Shown here: positions 33,740 through 42,058 of the stretch, one piece after another
How the letters are laid out: the number at the start of each line of letters is the position of its first letter
Position numbering within the stretch: the stretch's first letter is position 1
Assembly (NCBI GenBank): GCA_003241895.1
Contig: QBLY01000013.1
Coordinates: forward strand, 1-64,000
DNA from: Lysobacteraceae bacterium
GTDB lineage: Bacteria > Pseudomonadota > Gammaproteobacteria > Xanthomonadales > Xanthomonadaceae
DNA length: 64,000 bases
Direction: 5' to 3'
Program-made: the position numbers and the translations under genes
The notes under the pieces: model-generated
Seen by the model: the letters and a program-made list of their open reading frames with translations, nothing else
Told to the model about the DNA's origin: nothing
The model's database searches: none

Positions 33740-34873
33740 CTAATCCACCACGCGCCGCGCCAGCGCCGGGTCATCGGCAAAAACCCCATCCAGCCCGGTG
33801 GACAGATAGGCGCGCAGCTGACGCGAGGCGCCGTCCTCATCGCGGGCGGCGGCAACGTCCGCGCTACGGAAGCGCGGCTCCAGGAAGAAGTGCTCGGGCC
33901 GGAACGTGTACGCCACCACGTCCAGGCCCGCGGCGTGGGCATCGTCCACCAGCGCGCTGCGATAGCGGCCTTGAGCGGTGGCCTGGATCTGCAGCATCGC
34001 GAATGCGGGCCCGATGCCGTCGGCGTAGCGCGCCACCTCGCGCAGCCCGTCGGGCGTTGCCATCTGCGCGTAGGTGAGGGGCGCACCTGCCAGCACCGTG
34101 TCATGGGGCGACTGCGCGGGGTTGCCCAGCAGCTGCAGCAGGGTGATGTTGCCGCCGCGCGGCACCCTTGTGCGCAAGTCGCGCAGGTTGCCAATTTCGA
34201 AGGACTGGATCACTACGGGCGCGCGCCGGGTGTAAGCATGCGCGGCCAGCGCGTCGAGCAGGGGCTGTTCCATCGCCAGGCCCAGCGCCGCGAAATGGCT
34301 GGGATGCTTCAGTTCGGGCACTAGGCCGATGGACCGGCCGAGCGCCGCCGAGCGCGCCGCGACGAGCTCGACGAGCTCGTCGAACGTGGGCACGTCGAAC
34401 TGGCCGTCCCAGGACGTCGAGCGAAGCTGCGGCAGCCGTTCGCGGGCGCGCAGGGTCTTGAGCTCGTCTAGGGTGAAGTCTTCGACGAACCAGCCCTTCA
34501 CCCACTCGCCGTCCACCTGCTTGCGGGTTTCACGCCCGGCGAACTCGGGCCGCTGCGCCACGTCGGTGCTGTCGGACAGTTCGTTCTCGTGTCGCGCCAC
34601 CAGTACGCCGTCGCGCGTCATCACCAGGTCGGGCTCGATGGCGTCGGCGCCGTGCTCGATGGCCAGCGCATAGGCCGCCAGCGTGTGCTCGGGCCGCAGC
34701 GCGCTGGCGCCGCGGTGGGCGATCACCCAGGGACGGGCGGCAGCAGTGGATTCGGGTTCGGCCATGGGCGGCAGCGTAGCGCGCGGAGCGGGCGCGCACG
34801 CCGCCAGCGCGAAGGCCAGTGCGCGGATCATGACGAGGCGGACGAGTGCGGGGCCAGGCATGGGGCCAGGCAT
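33740..34873 (-). CDS. glpQ: Glycerophosphodiester phosphodiesterase lipoprotein
   Basis: A 377-residue GDPD-family enzyme hydrolysing glycerophosphodiesters to glycerol-3-phosphate and an alcohol. Signature residues are in VIAHRGASALRPEHTLAAY and IEPDLVMTRDGVLVARHENEL, with EFELK-type metal/active-site positions following (LVPELKH). An N-terminal hydrophobic segment ends LAFALAAC, a lipobox, so the product is a periplasmic or outer-membrane lipoprotein. The start is uncertain: 34873, 34861 and 34831 are all in frame, and the first two lie in a 12-bp tandem repeat encoding MPGP twice. It ends the SDR/cupin/BVMO gene run but has no obvious link to that pathway. Confidence 0.9.
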   Translation of the reverse strand: MPGPMPGPALVRLVMIRALAFALAACAPAPRATLPPMAEPESTAAARPWVIAHRGASALRPEHTLAAYALAIEHGADAIEPDLVMTRDGVLVARHENELSDSTDVAQRPEFAGRETRKQVDGEWVKGWFVEDFTLDELKTLRARERLPQLRSTSWDGQFDVPTFDELVELVAARSAALGRSIGLVPELKHPSHFAALGLAMEQPLLDALAAHAYTRRAPVVIQSFEIGNLRDLRTRVPRGGNITLLQLLGNPAQSPHDTVLAGAPLTYAQMATPDGLREVARYADGIGPAFAMLQIQATAQGRYRSALVDDAHAAGLDVVAYTFRPEHFFLEPRFRSADVAAARDEDGASRQLRAYLSTGLDGVFADDPALARRVVD

Positions 34874-34902
34874 GGGGCCAGCCTAACCGCAACAGGTGAC
34901 AC

Positions 34903-35844
34903 TCAGCCGGGTTCAGCGAGTGCCACGGCCGCCTGTTCGACCAGCGCCGCTACCAGGGCGCGGTCGTCCGCCCCGCCGCGCGTGAACCCGAAGGCATGCT
35001 CGGTGTCGCGATGCCGGTCCAGCCAGATGCCCTCGCCCGTCGGTGGCCGGGTGGCGGCCAGCCACAGCGCGGTGTCGGCGCCTTCGTCAGCGCCGCGCAG
35101 CACGGTGCGGAACAGCTTGCGGAAACCGGGCAGCGAGCTGCGCACGCCGTCGGTGTCCACCCAGCCCGGATGCATCACCCAGGCGCGGGGCTGGCCTGCG
35201 CCCATCGCATTCCAATGGTGGGTCAGCGCCACCTGCGCGCGCTTGTGCTGGGCGTACGCGGTGAAGCCGTCGTGGTGCGCGGCGTCGCCCGCCTTCAGCG
35301 CGTCCAGGTCCAGCGCGGCGCCGTACATGCCGCCTGAGCTCATCGAGATGATGGCGCTGCCCGCCACCAGTGCGCCGCCGGCGCGCAGGCCCGCGTCCAG
35401 CACCCAGTGGCCGAGCAGGTTGGTGGCGAAGCCCTGCTCCAGGCCTTCGCCGGTGCGGCGGAAGTCGTGGCACATCACGCCCACGTTGTGCATCAGCACG
35501 TCCACTTTGCCGCCGGCGGAAATCTCACGGGCCACGCGCGCCACCTCGCGCATCAGGGACAGGTCCACGGGCACGGGTTGGATCTTGCCTGGGCCTGCGG
35601 CGTCGGCCGCCAACGCGTCGAGCTTTTTCACGTCGCGCCCCAGCGCCAGCACCGTGGCGCCGCGCAACGCTGCGCCCAGGGCGATGGCCCGGCCGATGCC
35701 ACCGGTGGCGCCGCTGACGATCCACCGCTGGCCGCTGAAGTCGGCGTCCAGCCCGGGCGCGCCCACGCGCCGCCGGAACCCGATGCGCGAGAACGGCAGC
35801 GCGAAGCGGCCGTAGAACAGCATCGCGCCGAGAGCCTTCTTCAT
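34903..35844 (-). CDS. Short-chain dehydrogenase/reductase
   Basis: A 313-residue SDR. The N-terminal ~40 residues carry a hydrophobic, basic lead (MKKALGAMLFYGRFALPFSR), then the cofactor loop VSGATGGIGRAIALG, MHNVGVM in the NNAG position, active-site Ser in ISMSSGG and the YxxxK motif in AYAQHKRAQ. This matches the dehydrogenase/reductase SDR family member 12-like type. The ATG overlaps the stop of the cupin gene as ATGA, so the two are translationally coupled. With the neighbouring esterase/Baeyer-Villiger fusion, oxidation of a secondary alcohol to the ketone used by the monooxygenase is a reasonable role, but it is inferred from context. Confidence 0.88.
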   Translation of the reverse strand: MKKALGAMLFYGRFALPFSRIGFRRRVGAPGLDADFSGQRWIVSGATGGIGRAIALGAALRGATVLALGRDVKKLDALAADAAGPGKIQPVPVDLSLMREVARVAREISAGGKVDVLMHNVGVMCHDFRRTGEGLEQGFATNLLGHWVLDAGLRAGGALVAGSAIISMSSGGMYGAALDLDALKAGDAAHHDGFTAYAQHKRAQVALTHHWNAMGAGQPRAWVMHPGWVDTDGVRSSLPGFRKLFRTVLRGADEGADTALWLAATRPPTGEGIWLDRHRDTEHAFGFTRGGADDRALVAALVEQAAVALAEPG

Positions 35845-36521
35845 GCCGCCCACCGGCGCAGGAAGTCTTCGTCCAGGTGCCCGGTCTTGACCAGGATCCG
35901 CGCCCCCTGCGGCGCGCGCGGCGCGTGCTGCGAACCGTGCGGGCTGCGCAGCCAGCTGCCGGCCGGGTACACGCCGTGGTCGTCTTCGAACTGGCCGCTG
36001 AGCACCAGGATTTCCTCGCCGCCCCAGTGCGTGTGCGGCTGGAACACCGTGCCCGGCGCCCAGTCCACCAGCGCCGTGTGCTGGGTGCCGCGCGAATGCA
36101 GCGGCATCACCCGCAGGCCGGGCACCAGGCCGGGGCGCCAGGCGGTGCGTTCGGTGTCGATGCAGACGGTTTCATCGTCGCCCGGCTGGAACTGCCGCAG
36201 CTTCACGAACAGGGTGCAGCCCGCTTCGCTGAGCGGCGCATGCCCGAAGCCCTCGGGATTGCGCAGGTAGGCGCCCGGGCCGTGGTCGCCGCGCTCGTCG
36301 CTGAACACGCCGTCCAGCACCAGGATTTCCTCGCCACCGGGATGGCCGTGGGAGGGAAAAACCGAACCCGGCGCATAGCGCACCAGGCTGGTGGCGCGCG
36401 CGGCTTCGTCGCCGACGCGGTCCAGCGGGCGCCGCGTCACGCCGGGCGACGGCGACGGCTGCCAGGGCGTGTCGTCGGGGCGGACGACGACGCGTTGGGT
36501 GAAATCGGCGTTCAGGCGCAT
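35841..36521 (-). CDS. Bicupin protein (ChrR-like cupin domains)
   Basis: A 226-residue protein with two cupin domains in tandem, each with the ChrR-like signature. The first has PSHGHPGGEEILVLDGVFSD followed by LRNPEGFGHAP; the second has FQPHTHWGGEEILVLSGQFED followed by LRSPHGSQHAP. The paired HxH...E...H residues suggest two metal sites. There is no N-terminal anti-sigma zinc domain as in ChrR itself, so it is not an anti-sigma factor by sequence. It could be an acetylacetone-cleaving-type or other small-molecule dioxygenase or a metal-bound sensor. It lies between the BVMO fusion and the SDR, overlapping the latter by 4 bp. Confidence 0.85.
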   Translation of the reverse strand: MRLNADFTQRVVVRPDDTPWQPSPSPGVTRRPLDRVGDEAARATSLVRYAPGSVFPSHGHPGGEEILVLDGVFSDERGDHGPGAYLRNPEGFGHAPLSEAGCTLFVKLRQFQPGDDETVCIDTERTAWRPGLVPGLRVMPLHSRGTQHTALVDWAPGTVFQPHTHWGGEEILVLSGQFEDDHGVYPAGSWLRSPHGSQHAPRAPQGARILVKTGHLDEDFLRRWAA

Positions 36522-36588
36522 GGGCGGGTCACTTTGGAAAGTGGCGGCAGTGTGCGCCAGGGCGTGTGGGCGGCGTGTCGGCGCGCCG

Positions 36589-38988
36589 CTAGGGCGCGGC
36601 CGGGAGGCGTTCCGGGGGCGCGGCGCGGTCGCCGCCGTCCAGCCGGTAGTCGCCCCACGCCGGCTTGCGCACGGCCTGGACATACTCGGGCGTGTAGCCC
36701 GGGAAAATGGCGATCACCTTGCCGCTGTCCATGCGATACCAGCTGCGGCACTGGCTCCACACCGAGCCGCGCAGGCGCTGCTGCAGCGCGGCGTTGTGCG
36801 CCTGCTGCACGTCGGCGCGCACTTCGATGTCGCGGTGGCCGCCCTGCTCCACCGCGCGCATGCAGGCGATGGCGTGCTGCACGGCCGGCTCGATGAACAG
36901 CAGCGTGGACGTATGCCCGGTGGCGGTGTTGGGCCCCAGCATCAGGAACAGGTTCGGGAAGCCGGCCACGCTGATGCCGTGGTAGGCGTCGGGGCCGTCG
37001 CGCCAGGCATCGGCCAGGGTGCGCCCACCGCGGCCGTGGATGGTCAGCGACTGAAGCAGGTGCACCGTGTCGAAGCCCGTCGCGCAGACCAGCGCATCGA
37101 TCCTGCGCTCGATGCCGTCGGCGGTGCGGATGCCGTTCCGGGTGAAGCCATCGATCGCCGTGGTGACTACTTCGACATTGGCCTGCGACAGCGCCGGGTA
37201 GTAGTCGTTGGAATAGATGATGCGCTTGCAGCCCAGCGGGTAGTCGGGCGTGAGCGTGGCGCGCAGCGCCGGGTCGGCGATGCCCTGGCGGCGCTGGCGC
37301 GCGGCCAGCTTCAGCATCAGCCAGCGCATGAAGGTGCCGTCTTCGAAACCGCGCCGCCCCAGCTCCAGGAACCGCACCCAGCTGGCGCGCACGGCCATGG
37401 CGTAGGGCGGGAAGCTGGCCAGCACGCGGTCAAACCAACGGTAGCGCCGCTCGATCCGCGGCAGCACCCAGTTGGCCGTGCGCTGGAACACGTGCAGTTG
37501 CGCGGCTTCGCGCGCAATGGGCGGGATCAGCTGCACCGCCGTTGAACCCGTTCCCACCACCGCCACGCGCAGGCCGGCAAGCTTCTTGTCATCGTCCCAG
37601 CGCGCGGAGTGCAGGCGCAGTCCCTGGAAATCGTCCAGCCCGGGGATATCGGGCCAGCGCGGCTGGCTCAGCGGGCCGGTGCTGCAGACGAAGTAGCGCG
37701 ACACCAGGGTGTCGCCATTGGCGGTGCGGAAGTGCCACAGGCCGGTGGCTTCCTCGAAGCGCGCCTCGCTCAGCCGCGTGCCCAGGCGCAGGCGCGCAAA
37801 CAGACCGTGCCTGGCCGCCAGCGCCTGCTGGTAGGCCTGGATCTCGGGCGCGTTGGCGAAGCGCTGGCTCCACTGCGCGTTCGGTGCGAACGAGAACGCG
37901 TACGCAGGCGCCGGTACGTCCACCTGCGCGCCGGGATAACGGTTGTCCCACCACGTGCCGCCCAGGCCCGGCTGCTGTTCCAGCATCACGAAGTCGTGGC
38001 GGCCGGCTTCCTGCAGCTGCATCGCCATGCACAGCCCGGACATGCCGGCGCCCAGGATCACCACGTCGTGCACGGCGTGCCGCGGCGCGGCGACCGCGTC
38101 CAGCGACTGCTGCACGAAGCGCGCGATGCGCGACACCGCAGCGTTCGCGCTGGGCAACTGGCCGGCGTGCAGCTGGAATACGTGCCAGCGGTCGGGCACC
38201 ACGTCCAGCGTGGTGGGAACGCCAGCGTCCTTCAGCGCCTTGGCGATGGCGCGGGACTGGGCGCACAGCGCCTCGTCGGTGCCGCACTGCACCAGCACGG
38301 ACGGCAGCCCGCGCAGCTCGGCCAGCAGCGGCGACACGCGCGGGTCGTCGGTGGCGCTGCCGGCGTAGTGCGCGGCGCAGGCCTGCATCCAGTCGGCGCT
38401 GAGCATGGCTTCGCCGGGAACATCGGCCGGCTGCTGTTCGGGCCGCAGGTCCACCCACGGCGACAGCAGCGCCAGGCCCGCCGGTGCCGGGCGCCCGGTG
38501 TCGCGCACCTGCACCGCCAAGGCCAGCGCGAGGCCGCCGCCGGCCGAATCTCCAGCGATCACCACGGGGCCTTGGGCGATCAGCGCGTCATAAACCGCCA
38601 GCGCGTCGTCCAGCGCCGCGGGAAACGGATGCTCTGGCGCCAGCCGATAGTCCGGCACCACCACGGGCAGGCCGCTGTCGCGCGCCAGCCACGCCGCCAG
38701 CGCGCGGTGCGTGCGCGGCGAGCCGACGCAATACGCCCCGCCGTGCAGGAACAGCACGGCGCCGTCCCGGCACGGCCGGGCGTGCGAATCTTGCCAGCAC
38801 TCTGTGCGAACGCCTGCGACGGCGTCATCGCGGCACACAACGCCGGGCGGCAAGCGGCCCAGGCCCGAGAGTCTTTCCAGCCACGCGCGCTGGCGCGGCA
38901 CCGTCAGCCGCGGCGACAGCGCGGGCTTGAGCAGCAGCCGCAGCGTGGTGCGCAGCGCGGTTGCGATGAATGCTTCGCTCAAACTCAT
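36589..38988 (-). CDS. Esterase-Baeyer-Villiger monooxygenase fusion
   Basis: A 799-residue two-enzyme chain. Residues ~1-300 are an HSL-type alpha/beta hydrolase with oxyanion HGGAY (82-86), nucleophile S148 in GDSAGG, D238 and H269. Residues ~305-799 are a type I Baeyer-Villiger monooxygenase with FAD loop GAGMSG (313-318), GGTWWDNRYPG, the exact BVMO fingerprint FQGLRLHSARWD (454-465), and NADPH loop GTGSTA (479-484). The second enzyme inserts oxygen into a ketone to give an ester, which the first can hydrolyse to alcohol and acid. ATG 38988 starts at the typical hydrolase N-terminus. Cupin and SDR genes follow downstream (67-nt gap). Both catalytic sets are intact. Confidence 0.92.
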   Translation of the reverse strand: MSLSEAFIATALRTTLRLLLKPALSPRLTVPRQRAWLERLSGLGRLPPGVVCRDDAVAGVRTECWQDSHARPCRDGAVLFLHGGAYCVGSPRTHRALAAWLARDSGLPVVVPDYRLAPEHPFPAALDDALAVYDALIAQGPVVIAGDSAGGGLALALAVQVRDTGRPAPAGLALLSPWVDLRPEQQPADVPGEAMLSADWMQACAAHYAGSATDDPRVSPLLAELRGLPSVLVQCGTDEALCAQSRAIAKALKDAGVPTTLDVVPDRWHVFQLHAGQLPSANAAVSRIARFVQQSLDAVAAPRHAVHDVVILGAGMSGLCMAMQLQEAGRHDFVMLEQQPGLGGTWWDNRYPGAQVDVPAPAYAFSFAPNAQWSQRFANAPEIQAYQQALAARHGLFARLRLGTRLSEARFEEATGLWHFRTANGDTLVSRYFVCSTGPLSQPRWPDIPGLDDFQGLRLHSARWDDDKKLAGLRVAVVGTGSTAVQLIPPIAREAAQLHVFQRTANWVLPRIERRYRWFDRVLASFPPYAMAVRASWVRFLELGRRGFEDGTFMRWLMLKLAARQRRQGIADPALRATLTPDYPLGCKRIIYSNDYYPALSQANVEVVTTAIDGFTRNGIRTADGIERRIDALVCATGFDTVHLLQSLTIHGRGGRTLADAWRDGPDAYHGISVAGFPNLFLMLGPNTATGHTSTLLFIEPAVQHAIACMRAVEQGGHRDIEVRADVQQAHNAALQQRLRGSVWSQCRSWYRMDSGKVIAIFPGYTPEYVQAVRKPAWGDYRLDGGDRAAPPERLPAAP

Positions 38989-39195
38989 TGCGGGGTTCCG
39001 GGCGTCAGGACCGACGAAGCATAGGGCAGTGGCCCGCCCGTCGGCCGTGAAGTCGGCCCATTCCGGCACGGCGGGCTCCGGCGCTGGCCTCGCACCGGGC
39101 TACCGGGGCGCCCGCCGCGCGTGATCGGAATCAAAGCCCGGCCCCGCGGAACGATTACGATCAGGACACCGCCCCATGCCCAGGCCGACTTCGCC

Positions 39196-40245
39196 ATGAA
39201 CTCCCTACCCAAGATCGGCCTGCTCGGCCATGGCCGTTTCGGCGCTGCGTTCGCCGCCCTGCTCGGGGAACACGGCTACGCGTGGAGCGCCTGGGACGCG
39301 ACTGCGGCCGTGCCCGCGGGCCATGCCGCCGCGGACATCGACGCGCTGGTGTCGGCTTCGGACCTGATCGTGGTCTGCGTTCCGCTGGATGCCTTCGAAT
39401 CGGTGCTGCGCGACCTGCGCCCCCGGCTGCAGGCCCACCATCAGGTGATCGACGTCTGCAGCGTCAAGGAAGCGCCGTGCCGGCTGATGCACGACATCCT
39501 GGGCGACGCCATCGGCCATGCGGGCAGCCATCCGCTGTTCGGGCCGCTCAGCATCGCCCGCGCCGAGCCGCTGCGCACCGTGGTTTGCGCCAGCGCAAGC
39601 CACCCGGGCACCGCGCAGCTGGCGCGGCAGCTGTTCGAATCCATCGGCAGCGAAGTGGCCGACCAGGATCCGTCCAGCCACGACCGGTCGATGGCGCTCA
39701 CGCACGCCATGGCGTTCTTCATCGCCCGCGGCCTGGTGGACCTGGGCGTGGGCCATGACCTGCGCTGGGCGCCGCCGAGCTTCGCGGCGCTGGCGGCGTC
39801 CATCGCCGCGGTGCGTGCCGACGCGGGGCATCTGTTCAACGCCATCCAGAACCAGAACCCCTACGCGGCCGCCACCCGCCAGCAGTTCATCGAGACGCTG
39901 ACGCTGATTGACCGGCGCCTGGCCGACGCTCCCACCAGCGTTGGAACGCTGCCCGATCCCGGGCCGGCGGCACTCGCCCAGACTTCGCCGGCGCTGCTGG
40001 AAGCCCGCGAGCACATCGACGAGCTTGACCGCGAACTGATCGCGCTGCTGCGCCGCCGGTCGGAGCTGAGCACGCGTGCCGGCGCGGCCAAGCGCGCCAC
40101 CGGTGCCCCCGTGCTCGACCCGGGCCGTGAAACCGCGCTGCTGCTGCAGCGCCGCCATTGGGCTGAACACGAAGGCCTGCCGGCCGACGGCGTGGCCGAC
40201 CTGTTCAAGCAGATCCTGACGCTGAGCCGACGCGCGCAGGGCTAG
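39196..40245 (+). CDS. tyrA: Prephenate dehydrogenase with C-terminal chorismate mutase
   Basis: A 349-residue protein of tyrosine biosynthesis. Residues 1-~255 are a prephenate dehydrogenase with NAD loop GHGRFG (11-16), the catalytic-histidine segment AGSHPLFGP and a following HDRSMALTHA helix. Residues ~265-345 are an AroQ-type chorismate mutase: LLEAREHIDELDRELIALL, RRSEL, AAKR and the GRE triplet keep most of the catalytic residues known from E. coli. The order dehydrogenase-mutase is the reverse of E. coli TyrA. ATG 39196 was chosen over an upstream GTG at 39121, which adds non-family sequence. It is divergent from the BVMO fusion gene with a 207-bp gap in which no regulatory site stands out. 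Confidence 0.9.
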   Translation: MNSLPKIGLLGHGRFGAAFAALLGEHGYAWSAWDATAAVPAGHAAADIDALVSASDLIVVCVPLDAFESVLRDLRPRLQAHHQVIDVCSVKEAPCRLMHDILGDAIGHAGSHPLFGPLSIARAEPLRTVVCASASHPGTAQLARQLFESIGSEVADQDPSSHDRSMALTHAMAFFIARGLVDLGVGHDLRWAPPSFAALAASIAAVRADAGHLFNAIQNQNPYAAATRQQFIETLTLIDRRLADAPTSVGTLPDPGPAALAQTSPALLEAREHIDELDRELIALLRRRSELSTRAGAAKRATGAPVLDPGRETALLLQRRHWAEHEGLPADGVADLFKQILTLSRRAQG

Positions 40246-40275
40246 GGAGCAGGACGCGCGTGATGAGCCGCGGGC

Positions 40276-41046
40276 TCAGCGGTATTCGGGGTTGGGATGA
40301 TCGAACCGGCAGCCTGCATCCCAGGCTTTGCGCTGGTTGCCGTGGGCGGGTATGCCTCCGGCATCTTTCAGCAGCCGGGCCAGGTGCATCAGGTTCCAAG
40401 CCATGAAGGTGGTGTTGCGCTGGGTGAACTCGTTGTCATAGCCGACGCCGTCGTCGCCATACGACGCCCCGGGCCCCGCCTCGCCAATCCAGCCGGCATC
40501 GGCCTGCGGCGGGATGACGTAGCCGATGTGCTGCATCGCGTACAGCAGGCTCATGGCACAGTGCTTGATGCCGTCCTCGTTGCCCGTGACCAGGCAGCCG
40601 CCGACGCGGCCGTAGTAGGTGTACTGCCCGGCAGCGTTCAATTTCGCCGATTCGGAATACAGGCGTTCGATGACGCGCCGGCAGACCGAGCTCTCTTCGC
40701 CCAGCCAGATGGGCGTGCACAGCACCAAAATGTCGGCGGCCATGACCTGCTTCGACAGCGCCGGCCAGTCGTCGCGTTCGGCGCCGTGTTCGGTCATGTC
40801 CGGCTGGACCCCGGGGGCCAGGTCCATGTCGACCGGCCTCAGTACGTCCACCTGCACGCCGTTGGCCCGCATCACTTCGGCTGCCACGTGGATCAGGCGC
40901 TCGGTATGGGAAACCTCGCTGCCGCGCTTGAGCGTGCAGTTGAGGAACAGTGCGCGCAGGTCGTCGTAGCCTGCAGGCGGCGACAGTTCGTCCCGGCGCG
41001 GGTGCCCGGTCTTGTCGCTGTTCTCGTCCGGCTTGCGGGTGGACAT
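40276..41046 (-). CDS. Flavodoxin-fold NAD(P)H-dependent oxidoreductase
   Basis: A 256-residue protein of the NADPH-dependent FMN reductase/flavodoxin-like type. The flavin phosphate loop is in LFLNCTLKRGSEVSHTERLI, and the second flavin segment in LVLCTPIWLGEESSVCRRVIERL. The ~25-residue polar N-terminus is not conserved. A GGGAG stands 8 nt before the ATG. It follows egtD by 40 nt on the same strand, so it is likely the third gene of the egtB-egtD unit. A redox role beside ergothioneine synthesis is suggested by place only. Convergent with tyrA. Confidence 0.85.
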   Translation of the reverse strand: MSTRKPDENSDKTGHPRRDELSPPAGYDDLRALFLNCTLKRGSEVSHTERLIHVAAEVMRANGVQVDVLRPVDMDLAPGVQPDMTEHGAERDDWPALSKQVMAADILVLCTPIWLGEESSVCRRVIERLYSESAKLNAAGQYTYYGRVGGCLVTGNEDGIKHCAMSLLYAMQHIGYVIPPQADAGWIGEAGPGASYGDDGVGYDNEFTQRNTTFMAWNLMHLARLLKDAGGIPAHGNQRKAWDAGCRFDHPNPEYR

Positions 41047-41086
41047 GGGTTTACTCCCGGCAATGGCGGCCGGTCGCGGGTGGCGC

Positions 41087-42058
41087 CTAGGTGCGCTGCA
41101 GCAGGCGCAGCCCGAACCAGTCGCGTGGGTCGTTCCAGCTTCGGGCTACTTCGAGTCCGGCGCGTGCCGCCAGTTCATTGAAGCTGGCATCGGTGTACTT
41201 GTGGCTGTATTCGACCTGCATGGCTTCGCCTGCGGCGAAGGCGAACTGCCGGCCCTGCACGCGCACCACCTGGTCGGAAAGGCTGTCGAGGAAGGTTTCG
41301 ATGCGCCCGACAGCGGGCTCGTAAACCGCACGGTGCGCGAATCCGTCGAGGTCGAAGTCGCTTCCGACTTCGCGGTTCAGGCGCGCCAGCAGGTTCAGAG
41401 TGAACTCGGCAGTGACCCCCGCGGCGTCGTTGTAGGCCGCCACAAGCAGCTCGGGTGACTTCTGCAGGTCAATGCCGATCAGCGCGCTGCCGTGTTCGCC
41501 CATGGTCTCGCGCATGGCAAGGAGAAGGCGCACGGACTCGTCGTGGGTGAAGTTGCCCAGGGTCGACCCGGGGAAGAACAGCAGTACGCGCTCGGCGGGA
41601 TTCGCCGGTTCCGGCAGCGCCAGCGGCTGGGTGAAGTCGGCGCAAACCGGCAGCACCTCCACTTTGTCGAACTCCCGATCCAGCCGCTCCACGCTGGCAA
41701 GCAAGGCGCTGCGGGAGATTTCGACCGGCGTGTAGGCCACCGGATCAACCAGCGCGTCCAGCAGCAGCCGCGTCTTGCGGCCGCTGCCGCTGCCGTACTC
41801 GACCACGTGCGCGTGCGGGCCCACTGCCGCGGCCATCTCGAGACCGCTGTCGGCGATCAGGGCCAGTTCCACCCGCGTGGGGTAGTACTCGGGCTGGCGG
41901 GTGATGAGCTCGAACAGCTCGGAGCCGCGGCGGTCGTAGAAATACTTCGACGGCAACCGCTTGGGCTTGCCCGAAAGGCCGGCCAGCACGTCGCCCAGGA
42001 TGTCGTCGGGGCTGGGATGCAGGTCGGTGATCGCGATCTGTGAGGTGGCGGTGTTCAT
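41087..42058 (-). CDS. egtD: L-histidine N-alpha-methyltransferase EgtD
   Basis: A 323-residue SAM-dependent enzyme that trimethylates histidine to hercynine, the first step of ergothioneine synthesis. The SAM loop reads VEYGSGSGRKTRLLLDAL, preceded by the EgtD motif LPSKYFYDRRGSELFELIT and PEYYPTR, and followed by FFPGSTLGNF and YNDAAGVTAEFTLNLL. Length equals known EgtD proteins (~320). The start overlaps the egtB stop by 4 bp (42055-42058), a translational coupling expected for a two-step pathway. Confidence 0.96.
   Translation of the reverse strand: MNTATSQIAITDLHPSPDDILGDVLAGLSGKPKRLPSKYFYDRRGSELFELITRQPEYYPTRVELALIADSGLEMAAAVGPHAHVVEYGSGSGRKTRLLLDALVDPVAYTPVEISRSALLASVERLDREFDKVEVLPVCADFTQPLALPEPANPAERVLLFFPGSTLGNFTHDESVRLLLAMRETMGEHGSALIGIDLQKSPELLVAAYNDAAGVTAEFTLNLLARLNREVGSDFDLDGFAHRAVYEPAVGRIETFLDSLSDQVVRVQGRQFAFAAGEAMQVEYSHKYTDASFNELAARAGLEVARSWNDPRDWFGLRLLQRT

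Noticed and set aside
34831-34885. 12-bp tandem repeat at the GDPD start as a phase-variation device
   Set aside because: The unit is a multiple of three, so changes in copy number do not shift the frame; it only makes the start codon ambiguous.
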